Positions 35,491-45,458 of a DNA stretch of 64,000 nt are shown here, piece after piece. Position 1 is the stretch's first letter. Each line of letters begins with the position of its first letter. Position numbers and translations under genes: made by a program. Below the pieces are notes generated by a model. That model searched no databases and was not told where the DNA came from. It was given only the letters and a program-made list of their open reading frames with translations. The DNA comes from Alcanivoracaceae bacterium (GTDB lineage: Bacteria > Pseudomonadota > Gammaproteobacteria > Pseudomonadales > Alcanivoracaceae), in assembly GCA_002706085.1 (NCBI GenBank), contig PAJO01000062.1, positions 62,001 to 126,000 on the forward strand, given 5' to 3'.

Positions 35491-38400
35491 GTGTTTTCTT
35501 TATGGGAGCTGAGTGGGCTGGCACTGGGCTACGTGCTGGTACTCTTTGTTATCGCGTGGCTGGGTGACCGCGCTGCCCGCCAGCGCAAACACACCTTTCA
35601 AAATGCCTGGGTGTACAGCCTTGGGCTCGGGGTGTATTGCACCTCTTGGACGTTCTACGGCGCGGTGGGTGAGGCCGCCCAGAATGGCTGGAATTACCTG
35701 CCGATCTATCTCGGCCCCATCCTCACTGTGCTGCTGGGTGGTTCGCTGATTTACAAGATGGTGTCGGTGGCTCAGCAGAACCACATTACCTCCATCGCGG
35801 ATTTTCTGGCGGCCCGTTATGGCAAGTCACGGCGGTTGGCAGTGCTGGTGACTCTGGTGGCGGTGATCGGTGTGCTTCCTTATATCGCCCTGCAGCTCAA
35901 AGCGGTGACTCTCTCATTCGATTATGTCCTCAAGGACAATTCCCCGGCGCAGATGGACACCGCGCTGATGGTGGCCATTCTCATGGCCCTTTTCACGTTG
36001 CTGTTTGGCACCCGGCATATTGATGCCACCGAGCATCAGTCCGGTCTGATGCTGGCAGTCAGTTTTGAGTCTTTTATCAAGGTCGTCGCTTTTGTGATGA
36101 TCGGGTTGTACTGCCTGTTCGGGCTGTTTGATGGCCCCGTGGATCTTTGGCAGGCGCTCAGTGAGCGCCAGGATGTCATGCAGACGTTCGAGCCGACGCT
36201 GTTCTCGCAGAGCTTTGTTACCGCGTTGCTGTTGTCCATGGTGGCTATCCTGTGTCTGCCGCGCCAGTTCCACGCCGGGGTGGTGGAAAACAACGACCTG
36301 CGTCATCTGCGCACCACCCGGTGGCTGTTGCCGCTGTATCTTTTTCTGTTCGCCTTGTTTGTGCTGCCGATCGTGATCAGTGGCGTGATTACCCAGCCCT
36401 ATCTGTTGGGGCAGGCAGATACCTACATGCTGTCGTTGCCCATGGCGCAGGGTAATTCGTTCATGTTGATGCTGTCCTTTATCGGCGGGATTGCGGCTGC
36501 CACCGGCATGGTGATTGTGTCCACCATCGCATTGGCGATCATGCTGACGAATGAGGTGCTGCTGCCGTTCTGGCTGCGCTCGCGGTTGCATGAAAAAGAG
36601 CAATTGTCCGATTTGGGGCGACAGCTACGGCTGCTGCGTCGGGCCAGTATCCTGGTACTGCTAGGCCTGGCATTTGCGTTTCATACCCTGATTGACCGTT
36701 TTGACGGACTGGCCAGTATTGGCTTGTTGTCCTTTGCCGCTGTGGCCCAGTTTTCCCCCGCCCTGATCGGCGCGCTGTACTGGCGTAATGGCCACAAACG
36801 GGGAGCGATCATCGGGCTTGGGCTGGGGTTCATGATCTGGTTCTACTGCTTGTTACTGCCGGTGATTCTGCCAGTGGAATGGGTTCTGTCGCTGAATGAA
36901 AACGGCTTGTTAGGGTTGGGGTTGTTGCGCCCCGAGGCGCTGTTTGGCATTGAGGGCCTGGAGCCGCTCACCCACGGCGTGTTCTGGTCGCTATCGGTGA
37001 ATACGGCGGCGTTTATCTCCTTTTCGCGCAGTGCGCAGCAGGATGCGCTGGACGAAGCCCAGGCGGCCCGCTTTGTGGATATGCCAACGGATTGGTGGCG
37101 TGAGGGCATGGGGCACCCCTCCATTACCACCGCCGAGCTGCTGGAAGTGTGCAAGCGCGGGTTGGGTAATCCTCGTGCCGAGCCGTTGTTCTTTGATTAC
37201 ATGCAGCGGCGCCATGTGTCGGAAGATCTTGCCCTGCCTGCCCCGCTGCACCTGGTGCGCTATGTGGAGCGCTTGTTGGCCGGCACCATGGGCGCGTCTA
37301 CAGCCCGAATCGTGATGAGCTCGCTGCTGCGCAAACAGAACAGCCGCCATGATGATGTCGTGCGGATGATGGATGAAGCCTCGGAGCTGATCCAGTTCAA
37401 CCATCAGCTGCTGCGTACCACCATCGAGACCATCAGTCAGGGTATCTGTGTGGTCGACCGGAACATGAAGGTGGTGGCATGGAATCAGGCCTATGTGAAG
37501 TTGTTCGATTATCCCGATGGTTTGATTCGGCTGGGGCGGCCTATCGAGGAGGTCTACCGTTATAACGCTGAGAGGGGGTTTTACCCCGGTGATGATCTGG
37601 ATGCCGACGTGGACAAGCGGGTGCAGCTGTTGCGCGATGGCCACTCCCATCAATTCGAGCGGGCGTTGCCCAGTGGTATTGTGGTTGAGGTTCGTGGCAC
37701 GCCAATGATGGGCGGGGGTTTTGTCAGTACCTATATGGACATCACCGAACGCAAGCGGGATGAGCAGGCACTGCGTCAGATCAACGAAAACCTGGAATAC
37801 ATGGTCGGTGAGCGAACCCGGAAACTGACGGAACTGAATGCTCGCCTGGCTCAGGCCAATGAGGGCAAGACGCGTTTTCTGGCCGCTGCCGGTCACGATT
37901 TGATGCAGCCTCTTAACGCCGCCCAGTTGTTTGCCTCGTCACTGCGCCAGCAACTGGGCAGCCAGACCGGATTCGACCGTGAAGTCGATGTGTTGGGACA
38001 TATCGACAGCTCGCTACAGGCGGCCGAACAGATCATCACTGCGCTGCTGGAGATCAGCAAACTGGATACCGATACCATGCCGGTCCATGTGCACCCGCTC
38101 AAGCTGGCACGGCTGATGGAGCCCCTGGGGCAGGAGTTTTCCGCATTGGCCCAGTCCCTGGGGCTGAACATGAAAATGCTGCCTTGCTCGGCGGTGGTGG
38201 AAACGGATGAAGTGCTGCTGCGGCGGGTGTTGCAGAATCTGCTTTCCAATGCGATCCGTTATACCGGGGAGGGGAGAATCCTGTTTGGTTGTCGCCGTGA
38301 AGCGGGGGTGATTCGCATTGATGTCTGGGATACGGGGCCGGGCATTCCTGATGATCAGCACGAAAAAATCTTTCGCGAATTTCAGCGCCTGCCGCAGCAG

Positions 38401-38955
38401 GGCAAGCAGGTGGTCAAGGGGCTGGGCCTGGGGCTGGCCATTGCGGATCGTATCTGTCGGCTGCTTGGGCATAAACTCACGGTTCGGTCCTGGCCCGGCA
38501 AGGGAACGGTCTTCAGCGTGACGGTACCGCTTTCCAGTGGCGAAGCGCCCCCCGTTCTGGCGGCAGAGCATCCGCCCTCACAGCGTGATGTCAGTGGCAT
38601 GCGGGTGTTCTGCGTTGATAATGATCCCGCTCTTTTGGCGAGTCTGGTGGCGGCACTGGAAACGCTGGGATGCGAAGTCGTGGCCGCCAGCGGTCTGGCC
38701 GAGGCCCGCCAGAAGGCAGCCCATTGCCCGGCGCCGGACCTGCTGCTGGTGGACTATCAGCTGGACCACGAAGACGGCTTTGCAGTGATTGAAGGCCTGG
38801 ATGACTGCTGGGACGACGTGGTGCCCGCTACCCTGATGACCGCCGATCGCCGCCCGGAAATCCGTCAACAAGCCGAAGAGCAAGGCGTCGCTTTTTTGCA
38901 GAAACCGCTGACGGAGATGATGCTGAAAAGAGCGCTGGAATTAATTAATAGTTAA
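35491..38955 (+). CDS. crbS: Hybrid sensor histidine kinase with sodium/solute symporter domain, CrbS/MxtR type
   Basis: The 1154-residue protein starts at a GTG with AGGAG five bases upstream. Residues 1 to about 520 form an SSS-transporter-like membrane domain. A PAS domain (about 640-755, TISQGICVVDRNMKVVAWN) and a HisKA domain follow, with His 802 in AAGHDLMQP, then an ATPase domain (NLLSNAIRYT, DTGPGIP, GLGLGLAIADR) and a receiver with Asp 1088. The architecture and length match CrbS of Vibrio and MxtR of Pseudomonas, which detect acetate-related signals and switch on acetyl-CoA synthetase through CrbR/ErdR. Here the response regulator gene is convergent and adjacent. The last 14 bp lie inside a long inverted repeat. 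Confidence 0.92.
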   Translation: MFSLWELSGLALGYVLVLFVIAWLGDRAARQRKHTFQNAWVYSLGLGVYCTSWTFYGAVGEAAQNGWNYLPIYLGPILTVLLGGSLIYKMVSVAQQNHITSIADFLAARYGKSRRLAVLVTLVAVIGVLPYIALQLKAVTLSFDYVLKDNSPAQMDTALMVAILMALFTLLFGTRHIDATEHQSGLMLAVSFESFIKVVAFVMIGLYCLFGLFDGPVDLWQALSERQDVMQTFEPTLFSQSFVTALLLSMVAILCLPRQFHAGVVENNDLRHLRTTRWLLPLYLFLFALFVLPIVISGVITQPYLLGQADTYMLSLPMAQGNSFMLMLSFIGGIAAATGMVIVSTIALAIMLTNEVLLPFWLRSRLHEKEQLSDLGRQLRLLRRASILVLLGLAFAFHTLIDRFDGLASIGLLSFAAVAQFSPALIGALYWRNGHKRGAIIGLGLGFMIWFYCLLLPVILPVEWVLSLNENGLLGLGLLRPEALFGIEGLEPLTHGVFWSLSVNTAAFISFSRSAQQDALDEAQAARFVDMPTDWWREGMGHPSITTAELLEVCKRGLGNPRAEPLFFDYMQRRHVSEDLALPAPLHLVRYVERLLAGTMGASTARIVMSSLLRKQNSRHDDVVRMMDEASELIQFNHQLLRTTIETISQGICVVDRNMKVVAWNQAYVKLFDYPDGLIRLGRPIEEVYRYNAERGFYPGDDLDADVDKRVQLLRDGHSHQFERALPSGIVVEVRGTPMMGGGFVSTYMDITERKRDEQALRQINENLEYMVGERTRKLTELNARLAQANEGKTRFLAAAGHDLMQPLNAAQLFASSLRQQLGSQTGFDREVDVLGHIDSSLQAAEQIITALLEISKLDTDTMPVHVHPLKLARLMEPLGQEFSALAQSLGLNMKMLPCSAVVETDEVLLRRVLQNLLSNAIRYTGEGRILFGCRREAGVIRIDVWDTGPGIPDDQHEKIFREFQRLPQQGKQVVKGLGLGLAIADRICRLLGHKLTVRSWPGKGTVFSVTVPLSSGEAPPVLAAEHPPSQRDVSGMRVFCVDNDPALLASLVAALETLGCEVVAASGLAEARQKAAHCPAPDLLLVDYQLDHEDGFAVIEGLDDCWDDVVPATLMTADRRPEIRQQAEEQGVAFLQKPLTEMMLKRALELINS

Positions 38956-39103
38956 TAATGAATAATTAATAACTGCGCATTCAGCGCTCTTGGAATTTTC
39001 AAGCAATGAGGCCGCGCCTAGGCTCTGGGCGCGCCCTCATGCGCTTAAAATCCTGAGGCGCGCATTCGCGCGTTATTAATTATTCATTATTAACTATTAA
39101 TTA
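38942..39103. repeat. 162-bp cruciform-type inverted repeat joining the 3' ends of crbS and crbR
   Basis: Two perfect 32-bp inverted arms lie at 38942-38973 and 39072-39103, built from AT-rich words (TTAATAATGAATAATTAATA). They overlap the last codons and the stops of both convergent genes. The 98-bp centre is GC-rich and holds a second palindrome (ATGAGG...CGCGCC / GGGCGCG...CCTCAT) and GCGCATTC/GCGCGCATTC at its flanks. A two-way transcription end is a plausible role. Confidence 0.85.
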
Positions 39104-39753
39104 CTGTCGACTGATGGCGGCTCAATCGCCAGATCCTTCAGCGCCAATACGGCTTGTGTGCGGTTGCGGACGCCGAGCTTTCGGAAGATGGCGGTCATGT
39201 GGGCTTTGATGGTGGCCTCGGAGACATCCAGTTCGTAGGCAATCACCTTGTTTTGCATCCCTTCCATTAGCATGCCCATGACCCGGAACTGTTGTGGGGT
39301 CAGGCTGGTGATGCGCTCGCTCATGGCAGAGTGATCGGGCAGGGTGGGGGGCATGGCACGACGGGCGTACTCAGGCAACCATCGCTCCCCGGCCATGATC
39401 TTCTCCATGGCTTCGGTCATGGTCTCCACCGACGCGGATTTGGGGATAAAGCCGTCGGCACCAAAATGAATGGCCCGTTGAATGACATCCACATCTTCCG
39501 TGGCGGATATCACCACCAGAGGGACCTTGCGGTATTGCTCGCGCAGATAAATCAATCCGGAAAAGCCGTGGGTTCCGGGCATGTGCAGGTCCAGCAGGAT
39601 GACATCAAAGGGCAGCGATTTCTGGCCGAGATCTTCAAGCCCGGCAAGCGAGTCGGCCTCGTGGATGTCGGCGTCGGTGAAGCTGGCCATGACTGCCTGT
39701 TTCAGGGCAGCGCGGAAGAGGGGGTGATCGTCAGCAATCAATATGGTTGTCAT
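39097..39753 (-). CDS. crbR: LuxR-family response regulator, CrbR/ErdR type
   Basis: The 218-residue protein has a receiver domain (ADDH at 7-10, phosphoacceptor Asp 55 in LLDLHMPG, Lys in IPKSAS) and a C-terminal LuxR HTH (SLTPQQFRVMGMLMEGMQNKVIAYELDVSEATIKAHMTAIFRKLG). It is the expected partner of the convergent CrbS kinase, by analogy with CrbS/R and MxtR/ErdR pairs. Targets elsewhere should include acs; a palindrome upstream of the divergent porin gene is a local candidate. Confidence 0.9.
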   Translation of the reverse strand: MTTILIADDHPLFRAALKQAVMASFTDADIHEADSLAGLEDLGQKSLPFDVILLDLHMPGTHGFSGLIYLREQYRKVPLVVISATEDVDVIQRAIHFGADGFIPKSASVETMTEAMEKIMAGERWLPEYARRAMPPTLPDHSAMSERITSLTPQQFRVMGMLMEGMQNKVIAYELDVSEATIKAHMTAIFRKLGVRNRTQAVLALKDLAIEPPSVDSN

Positions 39754-39818
39754 GATTCTGTTTTAGCGATTTTTTGTTGTTGTGTATAGCCCGGGGTAAC
39801 GGTCCTGTGGGTGGCAAT

Positions 39819-39846
39819 AAAAAAATGGCTGCCCGGGGAGGGCAGC
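39819..39846 (-). terminator. Hairpin plus T run on the minus strand in the crbR leader
   Basis: GCTGCCC pairs with GGGCAGC across a 5-base loop (39828-39846). Read on the minus strand it is followed, three bases later, by seven T residues. It lies about 70 bp upstream of the crbR start, so it is either a leader attenuator or the end of a short minus-strand RNA. Confidence 0.6.
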
Positions 39847-40035
39847 ACAGGGGGAAAGAAACTGTAATAACAACAGAATCTTTTCAGCGAAAACATTGCA
39901 GTCCACTGGTTGCCCGAAGAAAGGGCTGATACAGAAAAGGAGAAAAGGGGAGGAGATGACCCGTCCTTTCCCTGGACTGTATGCGGTCTGAAACAATGGC
40001 CAGTATTGTGCGCAGCAGACGTTCTCGCCGGTATT

Positions 40036-40047
40036 AGACCTTGGTCT
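40036..40047. promoter_or_regulatory. AGACC-TT-GGTCT palindrome, candidate CrbR operator
   Basis: A 5-2-5 palindrome with near-symmetrical flanks (TTAGACC/GGTCTTA) lies about 135 bp upstream of the porin start. LuxR-type dimers commonly bind such sites. The link to CrbR is based only on its position beside crbR. Confidence 0.3.
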
Positions 40048-40180
40048 TACGCAGGGGCTGACTGTGCCAGTGAAAGAAGGTTCCCTGTCTTCGACCTATG
40101 GCTAATGGAGAAGGTCTCGCCCTGACAGCAAGCTGTCTTCGGAGTCACTTGCAATTTGATGACAACAAGAGGACAGGGCC

Positions 40181-41377
40181 ATGAAAGCAATAACTCCCTC
40201 TCGCCTGTGTGCAGCGATACTGGTAGCACATGCGGGCATTGCCGGGGCAGCAACACTGGAAGAGCGCATCATCATTCTGGAAGAGCGTGTGGGTACCCCG
40301 GCAGAGGGGAAGACACAGATCGAGTTCGGTGGTTTTATCAAAGCCGACACCATGATCAGTAAATACAGTGACGGTGAAATTGCCGGAGGATCCGTCGGGC
40401 GTGATTTCATGGTTCCGTCGACGATTCCTGTAGGCGGAGAAGCCAGTTCTGCCGAGATCGACTTCAATGCCAAACAGAGCCGCTTCTGGTTAAAGAGTGC
40501 AACCATGACCTCAGCGGGTCTGGTAAAGGGGCATATCGAAATTGATTTCCAGACCAACGGCATTGGCGATGAGCGCATCAGTAACAGCTATGCGCCGCGT
40601 ATCCGTCATGCCTATCTGAGCTGGGACAAGTGGTTATTTGGCCAGACCTGGTCTACTTTCTTTAACGTCAGTGCACTCCCCGAGACCCTCGACTTCGTGG
40701 GTTCGTCCGGCACCATCTTTGAGCGCCAACCCCAGATTCGCTATACCCATGGCGGGTTGATGTTGTCGCTGGAGAATCCTTCTACCACCTTGTATGGCGG
40801 CACCCAGAATCCCTATGACGACAATGCCATGCCGGATATTGTCGCTCGTTATAACTTCACCGGTGACTGGGGCAACATGAGCTTGTCGGCCATGGGGCGT
40901 GAGCTTGCCTACCAGGACACCATTGGTGGGGTCGATCAGGACGAAAGCGAATATGGCTATGGCGTGTCCTTTGCGGGTCGCCTGATGCTTGGCGAACGGG
41001 ATGACATTCGTTTTCAGGCCAACTATGGCAATGCCATGGGTCGTTACTTCGTGCTCAACGCCTTCCGGGCGGGACAGATTGAAGCCAATGGTGATATTGA
41101 GCTGATCGATGCCTGGAGCGCGGTGCTGGCCTTGCGTCATCACTGGAGTGAGCGCTGGCGTTCCAACTTCGCGGTTTCTCTCAGCGAAGCGGATAACCCC
41201 GATACCGTGGCAGCAACAACCAACAAGACAGTGGAAACGGCCCACGCCAACCTGATCTGGCAGGTGGCCAAGCCCTTGTCACTGGGGGGCGAACTGATCT
41301 ACGGGAGTCGCGAGCAGGAAAATGGCGATGACGGTGATCTCAAGCGCGTGCAGTTCACTGCCAAGTATGCGTTTTAA
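40181..41377 (+). CDS. DcaP-family trimeric outer-membrane porin
   Basis: The 398-residue protein has a signal peptide ending AGA, then a short coiled-coil (LEERIIILEERV) followed by QIEFGGFIKADTM, the layout of DcaP-like porins. The body has alternating beta strands and the protein ends in KYAF with a C-terminal Phe. DcaP of Acinetobacter passes dicarboxylic acids; here the neighbouring acetate-sensing genes suggest carboxylate uptake, by inference. The start is preceded by AAGAGGA. Confidence 0.88.
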   Translation: MKAITPSRLCAAILVAHAGIAGAATLEERIIILEERVGTPAEGKTQIEFGGFIKADTMISKYSDGEIAGGSVGRDFMVPSTIPVGGEASSAEIDFNAKQSRFWLKSATMTSAGLVKGHIEIDFQTNGIGDERISNSYAPRIRHAYLSWDKWLFGQTWSTFFNVSALPETLDFVGSSGTIFERQPQIRYTHGGLMLSLENPSTTLYGGTQNPYDDNAMPDIVARYNFTGDWGNMSLSAMGRELAYQDTIGGVDQDESEYGYGVSFAGRLMLGERDDIRFQANYGNAMGRYFVLNAFRAGQIEANGDIELIDAWSAVLALRHHWSERWRSNFAVSLSEADNPDTVAATTNKTVETAHANLIWQVAKPLSLGGELIYGSREQENGDDGDLKRVQFTAKYAF

Positions 41378-41397
41378 CGAAGCGCACCCTGCGGAAA

Positions 41398-41426
41398 AAA
41401 GGGGCGCTTCGGCGCCCTTTTTTAGG
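41398..41426 (+). terminator. Bidirectional-looking terminator after the DcaP-like porin
   Basis: GGGCGC pairs with GCGCCC around a TTCG loop, flanked by an A run on the left and six T residues on the right. It lies 25 bp after the porin stop. Confidence 0.92.
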
Positions 41427-41460
41427 GTTCGCGGATTGGGAGTTTACTCTTCCCAACTGT

Positions 41461-41586
41461 CCGTAGGGGCGTCGGTTATTCGCTCCGCTCACCCTTCGGG
41501 CCGCCCTTCGGGCGTTCCTTCGTTGCGCTCGGTGGCGGCGCGATTCTATACGCCGGATAATCACGCCGCGAGCGACGCTCCTACGG
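41461..41586. repeat. REP-like element, long form (uninterrupted copy of the IS110 target)
   Basis: The left arm starts CCGTAGGGGCGTCGG and continues into GTTATTCGCTCCGCTC, Gly-codon-like GGGC/GCCC palindromes and GGTGGCGGCGCGAT. The right arm (41561-41586) is an inverted GTAGGAGCGTCGCTCGCGGCG copy. The same long form occurs at 60089-60279, where it is split from its first nine bases by an IS110 element. Confidence 0.85.
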
Positions 41587-41630
41587 GATGGTCTTGCTGT
41601 GGCCTATTGTCCCAAACCGGTGAACCATAA

Positions 41631-41653
41631 AAAAAGGGACGCTTAAGCGTCCC
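41631..41653 (-). terminator. Terminator of the ect operon
   Basis: GGGACGCTTAAGCGTCCC is a perfect 18-bp palindrome. On the minus strand it is followed by seven T residues. It lies 28 bp past the ectC stop. Confidence 0.9.
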
Positions 41654-41681
41654 TCTTTCGTGGCGTGCAGCGTCTCTGTTA

Positions 41682-42080
41682 TCAATCCAGATCCGCCGGG
41701 TATACGCCGTTTTCGTCGTGCACTTCCTTGCCGCTGAGTGGCGGGGGGAAGGCACAGGCAACGACCATGTCTTCGTTTTCGCCACCATACAGGTAATGTT
41801 CGTCATGCTGGTCGAGCAGGTAGATGGTGCCTGGGGTCAGGTCGTAGACCTTGCCGTCATCCAGGGTTTCGATCTTGCCGCTGCCAGAAATCACATAGAC
41901 GGATTCCCAGTGGTTGGCGTATTTGATGTGCGTCTTGGTGCCCTTGAAGATGGTGGTAATGTTGAAAGAGTGGCCCATCTTGTCTTCTTTCAGGGACAGG
42001 CGAACAGACTGCCAGTTACCGTTTTCGGCTTTGACACAGCGCTCTGATTTCTCGGCTTCCGCCAGAGTGCGAACGATCAT
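41682..42080 (-). CDS. ectC: L-ectoine synthase
   Basis: The 132-residue cupin protein begins [23 protein letters not shown] and carries the cupin metal/substrate region ([17 protein letters not shown]). It cyclises N-gamma-acetyldiaminobutyrate to ectoine. It is the last gene of the ectRABC cluster and is followed by a strong terminator. Confidence 0.98.
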   Translation of the reverse strand: MIVRTLAEAEKSERCVKAENGNWQSVRLSLKEDKMGHSFNITTIFKGTKTHIKYANHWESVYVISGSGKIETLDDGKVYDLTPGTIYLLDQHDEHYLYGGENEDMVVACAFPPPLSGKEVHDENGVYPADLD

Positions 42081-42155
42081 GAATGCATTCTCCAGAGTAA
42101 GGGGTGGAAGGGCTGACCCGCCGAGACGGGCCAGCCAGGGGAGCTGGCGGTAAAA

Positions 42156-44052
<1,897 letters not shown>

Positions 44053-44056
44053 GGTT

Positions 44057-44602
44057 TCACTTATGGTCCGCTTTTGAATGGGTTGCCGCCTCATTGCCGG
44101 CAGCGCGTGCCGACAGCTCTACGGTGGGTTGGGCACGATCAATGGCGCCCAGATCCAGCACCGGTGAGGCATCGATATCCTCTGCATTCATCATAGCCGC
44201 GACGCGCTGCAGAGAACTGAGAATCAGTGATTGTTCCCAGTCTTCCAGTCGATCAAATCGAGCGATGAATTCGTCCTGCAGGGGGGTGGGAGCCTGGTCA
44301 ATGATGTCCAGGCCGCCCTGAGTCAGGCAGGCGTATACGCGCCGTTTGTCTGTCTCGCCGCGCTTGCGCTCAATCAGCTCGCGCTTTTCCAGACGGTCCA
44401 GAATGGTGGTGACCGTGGCCTGACTCAGCGATACCTCGCTGGCCAGATCGCCCATGGTCATCTCTCCCTTGCCCGCAATGGCCTGCATGATCAGCAGCTG
44501 CGGAGAGGTGAGGACAGAGACCTTGCTCAGCTTGCGCGAGTAAAGGTCGGTGGCGCGAATAATCTGTCGTAATGCAATCAGCACGTCTTCGTGTCTGGCC
44601 AT
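44057..44602 (-). CDS. ectR: MarR-family regulator of ectoine synthesis (EctR)
   Basis: The 181-residue protein has the MarR winged-helix domain (LTSPQLLIMQAIAGKGEMTMGDLASEVSLSQATVTTILDRLEKRELIERKRGETDKRRVY). Its sequence MARHEDVLIALRQIIRATDLYSRKLSK matches EctR regulators, which repress ect genes at low salt. The gene is first in the run ectR-ectA-ectB-ectC, so it probably regulates its own operon. Upstream starts at 44650 and 44698 are in frame, and no candidate has a strong ribosome site. An Ala/Glu-rich C-terminal tail of ~35 residues follows the domain. Confidence 0.9.
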   Translation of the reverse strand: MARHEDVLIALRQIIRATDLYSRKLSKVSVLTSPQLLIMQAIAGKGEMTMGDLASEVSLSQATVTTILDRLEKRELIERKRGETDKRRVYACLTQGGLDIIDQAPTPLQDEFIARFDRLEDWEQSLILSSLQRVAAMMNAEDIDASPVLDLGAIDRAQPTVELSARAAGNEAATHSKADHK

Positions 44603-44670
44603 TGCCGTGAGTTCTCTTGATAACAAAGTAATGTGACTAAAGTGAGACATGGTCTGTCTGGTATCAATTT

Positions 44671-44687
44671 GAAGTGTAAGTAACTTC
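44671..44687. promoter_or_regulatory. Candidate EctR operator upstream of ectR
   Basis: GAAGTGTAAGTAACTTC is a 17-bp imperfect palindrome (GAAGT...ACTTC) about 70 bp upstream of ectR, in AT-rich DNA between the divergent ectR and TRAP permease genes. Size and position suit a MarR dimer. If an upstream ectR start is used it would fall within or near the coding region. Confidence 0.4.
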
Positions 44688-44873
44688 TCTCCATGCAAAA
44701 TCAGGGCAATGGCAAGTAATTCCCTGCGAAAATTGGTAGGCTATTTTAGTGGTGTAATATTTAGATGTCAAAGTAAATGCGTGAGGGAACAGGCGCAAAC
44801 CGCGCTGAAGCCCGGCCTGTGCGGGGTGTAGCGCTTTTCGGCCCGGGCCAGTCCGACGCGAGGGGATACCTGA

Positions 44874-45458
44874 ATGCGAGAGACGTTGTTACGACTGCTG
44901 GGAGGTATGGACCGCGGTCTGCGCCTGCTCGAGCAATGTGTGGTGGGGGGCTGTATTTTGGCCATGGCCCTGCTGATGAGTGCCCATGTGGTGGGGCAGG
45001 CGGTGTTCGGGGAGGGAATTCCCGGCACCTATGAAGTCACCAAGATGCTGATTCTTGGTATTACCTTTGTCGGCCTGGGGTATGCGGCCCGTCAGGCCCG
45101 TCATATCCGGATGTCTGCCATTTACGAGCAGCTCAACGATCCCTCCCGCAAGGGGCTGCAGATTCTGATTGCCGCCGGCACCGCCGTGCTGATGTTCTTC
45201 TTCGCCTGGAAATCCGGACAGTACGTGATGGACATTCATGAGCGGGGGCGGGTCAGCGCGTCGTTGCAGATTCCCATGTGGACGGTCTATACCACCTTGC
45301 CGGCGGGGTTTGTGCTGGCCGGCATCCAGTACCTGCTGACTATCGTCCGCAACCTGACGACGGCAGGGGTATGGCGCAGTTTCACCGAGAAGGATGTCTA
45401 TGCCAGCGTGCCGGAGCAGAGCGGCAGTGATAACGATCAGGGAGGGGCGTCATGCTGA
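44874..45458 (+). CDS. TRAP transporter small permease (DctQ-type)
   Basis: The 194-residue protein has four membrane helices and the DctQ-family segment VTKMLILGITFVGLGYAARQARHIRM. It overlaps the large permease gene by 7 bp, a standard TRAP arrangement. It is divergent from ectR with about 270 bp between, and may share osmotic control. Confidence 0.93.
   Translation: MRETLLRLLGGMDRGLRLLEQCVVGGCILAMALLMSAHVVGQAVFGEGIPGTYEVTKMLILGITFVGLGYAARQARHIRMSAIYEQLNDPSRKGLQILIAAGTAVLMFFFAWKSGQYVMDIHERGRVSASLQIPMWTVYTTLPAGFVLAGIQYLLTIVRNLTTAGVWRSFTEKDVYASVPEQSGSDNDQGGASC

Larger units (their letters stand above)
39754..40180. promoter_or_regulatory. 427-bp divergent region between crbR and the DcaP-like porin
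   Basis: It holds the promoters of both genes. A minus-strand hairpin with a T run lies close to crbR and an AGACC-TT-GGTCT palindrome lies midway (both listed separately). Just before the porin start, ACAACAAGAGGA merges an A-rich CA-type motif, as bound by Hfq/Crc in Pseudomonas, with the ribosome site; whether such control exists here is unknown. No gene is seen. Confidence 0.4.
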
